NCBI GenBank assembly: GCA_002413395.1
Contig: DHWX01000035.1
Coordinates: 8,728 to 34,245, forward strand
Reading direction: 5' to 3'
Source of the DNA: Polaromonas sp. UBA5171
GTDB lineage: Bacteria > Pseudomonadota > Gammaproteobacteria > Burkholderiales > Burkholderiaceae_C
Length of the DNA: 25,518 bases
A program made the position numbers and the translations under genes. Position 1 is the first letter of the stretch; each line of letters begins with the position of its first letter. Shown here piece after piece: positions 23,579 through 25,518 of the stretch. The notes beneath the pieces were generated by a model. That model was given only the letters and a program-made list of their open reading frames with translations. It was not told the DNA's origin and searched no databases.

Positions 23579-24050
23579 ACGATCGCTGCGACGCGCATTG
23601 CTGTGCATTTGTCTCGCGCTGGCTGTGGGCGGGCTTCAGGCCCGCGAGGCAGAGTCTGCCTCCGCGAACCCGGAACTCGAAGCGCGCATGATGGCAGTGG
23701 CGAGCGAATTACGTTGCCTGGTGTGCCAAAACCAGACCATCGCTGATTCGCAAGCCGACCTGGCGGTGGACTTGCGCCAGCAGATTCGCGAGATGCTGGC
23801 GCGCGGGCAAAGCGAGCGCCAAATCCATGACTACATGACGCAGCGTTATGGCGACTTTGTGCTGTATCGCCCGCCTTTCAAGGCCACCACGGCACTGCTC
23901 TGGATTGGCCCCGCCGCGTTGCTCGTGCTGGCGCTGGGTGCGCTCGCTCTTGTGCTGCGCCGACGCCAGCGACTGGGCGCCGACGCCTTCGATCCCGACA
24001 CTGACACCAACACTGACAACCAAGAAAACTCCAGCAATGTCCCGAATTGA
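23571..24050 (+). CDS. ccmH: Cytochrome c maturation protein CcmH
   Basis: This 159-residue protein has a signal peptide (residues 1-24), the redox motif LRCLVCQNQ (C49, C52), a three-helix periplasmic domain ending in YGDFVLYRPPF, and a C-terminal membrane anchor (about 105-128). It reduces or holds apocytochromes for CcmF. The acidic, Thr/Asn/Asp-rich tail after the anchor is low-complexity. The ATG at 23571 lies inside the end of ccmG, and its own end overlaps ccmI by 14 nt. Confidence 0.95.
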   Translation: MLKRSLRRALLCICLALAVGGLQAREAESASANPELEARMMAVASELRCLVCQNQTIADSQADLAVDLRQQIREMLARGQSERQIHDYMTQRYGDFVLYRPPFKATTALLWIGPAALLVLALGALALVLRRRQRLGADAFDPDTDTNTDNQENSSNVPN

Positions 24051-25194
24051 TGAACTCAAACAACAGATTGCCCAACTTGACGAACTGATGAGCAGTGGTG
24101 TGCTGAGCACGGCAGCAGCGCATGATGCACGCGAACGTCTCCAGGCAGAGCTTCTCGCCGTCATCGTACCGCCTTCGGGTGCAGCGACAGCAGCCAATGC
24201 TTCGGCCGAACAACCCCGGCCGTCGAGCAAATTGTTGCTGGGCATCGCCGTCTTCATCCTGGTGTTCGCTGCGGGCGGCTATGCTTGGCTCGGCAATCTT
24301 GCGGGCCTGTCGGCCGATTCCACTGTAGCTGGAACGGACAGCGCGGGAAGTTCGCCGCACGCGACGGATCCCGCACAGATTGAGGCGATGATCGATCGCC
24401 TCAATCAGCGTCTGAAGACCACCCCCGACGACGCCGACGGCTGGGCGATACTGGGCCGCTCATACAGCGCACTGGGTCGGCAATCTGAGGCTTTGCAGGC
24501 TTACAAGAAAGTGATCGAGCTCAGGCCAAAGGACGCGCAGGGTTATGCCGACATAGCGGATGCGATCGCCACCGATAACGGCAACCGCCTCGACGGCGAG
24601 CCTGAGAAGTTGATTGCCAAGGCCTTGACCCTGGATCCCGACAACGTCAAGGCCTTGGCGCTGTCTGGCACGATAGCCTTCGATCGCGGCGACGCGGCTA
24701 CTGCAACCGACCAATGGGAGCACGCCTTGCGCGGCGTGGAGCCGGGTAGCGGAATGGCAACCCAGTTGCAAGGCGCGCTGAAAGAAGCGCGCCAACTCGC
24801 CGGTCTGCCGCCACAGCCGGCGGCAAGTGCAGCAGTGGCTGGCAATGGCAAAACAATCCAGGGCCGCGTCACGCTATCCGACAAGATAAAGGCCTTGGCC
24901 TCGCCCGAAGACACAGTCTTCGTCTTTGCGCGCTCCGCACAGGGAGGAGGCAAGGCACCGCTGGCAGTTTTGCGCAAGAAGGTGAAAGACCTGCCGTTTG
25001 ATTTCACGCTTGACGACAGCCTGGCGATGAACCCGGCCATGAGCCTTTCCACCTCTCGCGAGGTACAAGTCGGTGCGCGCATCAGCAAGAGTGGCAATCC
25101 GATGCCGCAGCCTGGTGATTTGCAGGGCCTGACGGCCACTGTTTCGGTAGGTGCGAAAGACATCAAGCTGGAAATCAATGAGGCTATCCGTTAA
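24037..25194 (+). CDS. ccmI: Cytochrome c maturation protein CcmI (TPR apocytochrome chaperone)
   Basis: This 385-residue protein begins with a short cytoplasmic helix pair (DELKQQIAQLDELMSSGVLS). One membrane segment (about 64-86) and a periplasmic TPR domain (about 115-260, with DGWAILGRSYSALGRQSEAL and DAQGYADIADAI) follow. A beta-rich C-terminal domain (about 275-385, GRVTLSDKIKAL and PFDFTLDDS) completes it. CcmI captures C-termini of apocytochromes and hands them to CcmFH. The first membrane segment found in many CcmI proteins is missing, leaving a single anchor. The ATG at 24037 is chosen because the longer frame only shadows ccmH. The strong terminator 34 nt downstream closes the cluster. 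Confidence 0.92.
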   Translation: MSRIDELKQQIAQLDELMSSGVLSTAAAHDARERLQAELLAVIVPPSGAATAANASAEQPRPSSKLLLGIAVFILVFAAGGYAWLGNLAGLSADSTVAGTDSAGSSPHATDPAQIEAMIDRLNQRLKTTPDDADGWAILGRSYSALGRQSEALQAYKKVIELRPKDAQGYADIADAIATDNGNRLDGEPEKLIAKALTLDPDNVKALALSGTIAFDRGDAATATDQWEHALRGVEPGSGMATQLQGALKEARQLAGLPPQPAASAAVAGNGKTIQGRVTLSDKIKALASPEDTVFVFARSAQGGGKAPLAVLRKKVKDLPFDFTLDDSLAMNPAMSLSTSREVQVGARISKSGNPMPQPGDLQGLTATVSVGAKDIKLEINEAIR

Positions 25195-25227
25195 GTTTTA
25201 GCCTTCAAACCATTTCATTTGCAAATG

Positions 25228-25258
25228 ACCATCCCCTGGCAAAGGGGATGGTTTTTTT
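25228..25258 (+). terminator. Intrinsic terminator of the ccm cluster
   Basis: A perfect 9-bp stem (ACCATCCCC at 25228-25236 pairing with GGGGATGGT at 25244-25252, loop of 7 nt) is followed by an uninterrupted run of T to 25258. It lies 34 nt after the ccmI stop on the same strand. Confidence 0.95.
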
Positions 25259-25265
25259 ATATGTG

Positions 25266-25305
25266 AGCCGTTCAAAGCGGCTAAACGGGGCCGCTTGCGC
25301 GGCCC
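25266..25305. repeat. Two short hairpins after the ccm terminator
   Basis: AGCCG / CGGCT (25266-25270 and 25278-25282) and GGGCCGC / GCGGCCC (25288-25294 and 25299-25305, TTGC loop) form two adjacent perfect stems without a following T-run. They may be backup termination or transcript-end structures. The 165 nt from 25259 to the transposase remnant otherwise show no gene. Confidence 0.4.
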
Positions 25306-25423
25306 TTGGTTCGTGCTGAATTTTTGTGTTTGAAGCGGTCGGGAGAAGTGGCGCGCAGCAAACTGGCAGCCAGTCAGTGGCACCTCGTGCTTGTGGCTTC
25401 ATAAGCCCAAACCTGCCGAAACC

Positions 25424-25518
25424 ATGGATACACAGCTTATTCCCTTCTTTGTCTTCCCAGCGGAGGTCGGAAGGTTGATCTGCACCACAAATGCCATTCA
25501 TCCTATTTCCGGCAGTTG
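25424..25518 (+). pseudogene. IS256-family (mutator-type) transposase remnant, cut by window edge
   Basis: The plus-strand frame reads LIPFFVFPAEVGRLICTTNAIHP. This matches the IS256 transposase segment whose usual form is VIPFFAFPPEVRKVIYTTNAIE. In IS256 enzymes the glutamate after TTNAI is one of the catalytic DDE residues; here it is histidine. No transposase sequence is recognisable in this frame before about 25436, where upstream transposase sequence should be. The remnant is therefore both truncated and mutated. The right part lies beyond the window. Confidence 0.6.

Overview
The window comes from a GC-rich betaproteobacterium, most likely Burkholderiales close to Comamonadaceae (Polaromonas/Rhodoferax-like). 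This is judged from protein character and gene order (pst-phoU-phoB beside ppx and ppk-sixA, and a complete system I ccm cluster); no database comparison was possible. Nearly all of it is coding. No tRNA, rRNA or CRISPR array was seen.

Layout. (1) 1-4859, minus strand: the high-affinity phosphate operon pstS-pstC-pstA-pstB-phoU-phoB, with phoB cut by the left edge. (2) 5005-8738, plus strand: a decayed fasciclin-domain lipoprotein gene that keeps a good Pho box, an orphan Tat-type periplasmic binding protein, exopolyphosphatase ppx, and a small protein with a histone-like tail and a ribbon-helix-helix-like end. (3) 8756-14671, minus strand: ppk-sixA, and upstream of it a tightly overlapping three-gene operon (OlsB-like acyltransferase, COG2908-type metallophosphoesterase, GT4 glycosyltransferase). 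A leader with a small ORF and an intrinsic terminator precedes that operon. (4) 14772-17514, plus strand: a solitary arsB behind a palindromic operator, then an MFS transporter; a GNAT gene converges on them from the minus strand. (5) 18281-25194, plus strand: ccmABCDEFGHI with mostly overlapping genes, closed by a strong terminator. (6) The right edge holds a remnant of an IS256-type transposase.

The main result is a local phosphate-starvation regulon. Four promoters carry Pho boxes made of 7-bp CTGTCAT-like units repeated every 11 bp: pstS, the fasciclin pseudogene, ppk, and the leader of the olsB-like operon. In three of them a -10-like hexamer lies exactly 10 nt downstream. Together the genes cover phosphate uptake (Pst), sensing (PhoU/PhoB), polyphosphate synthesis and breakdown (Ppk, Ppx) and, by inference, replacement of membrane phospholipids by phosphorus-free lipids. 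In that model the phosphoesterase acts like PlcP to make diacylglycerol, the GT4 enzyme glycosylates it, and the OlsB-like enzyme makes lyso-ornithine lipid. The olsB operon's four-unit Pho array followed by a small ORF and a terminator is the least explained and most interesting structure.
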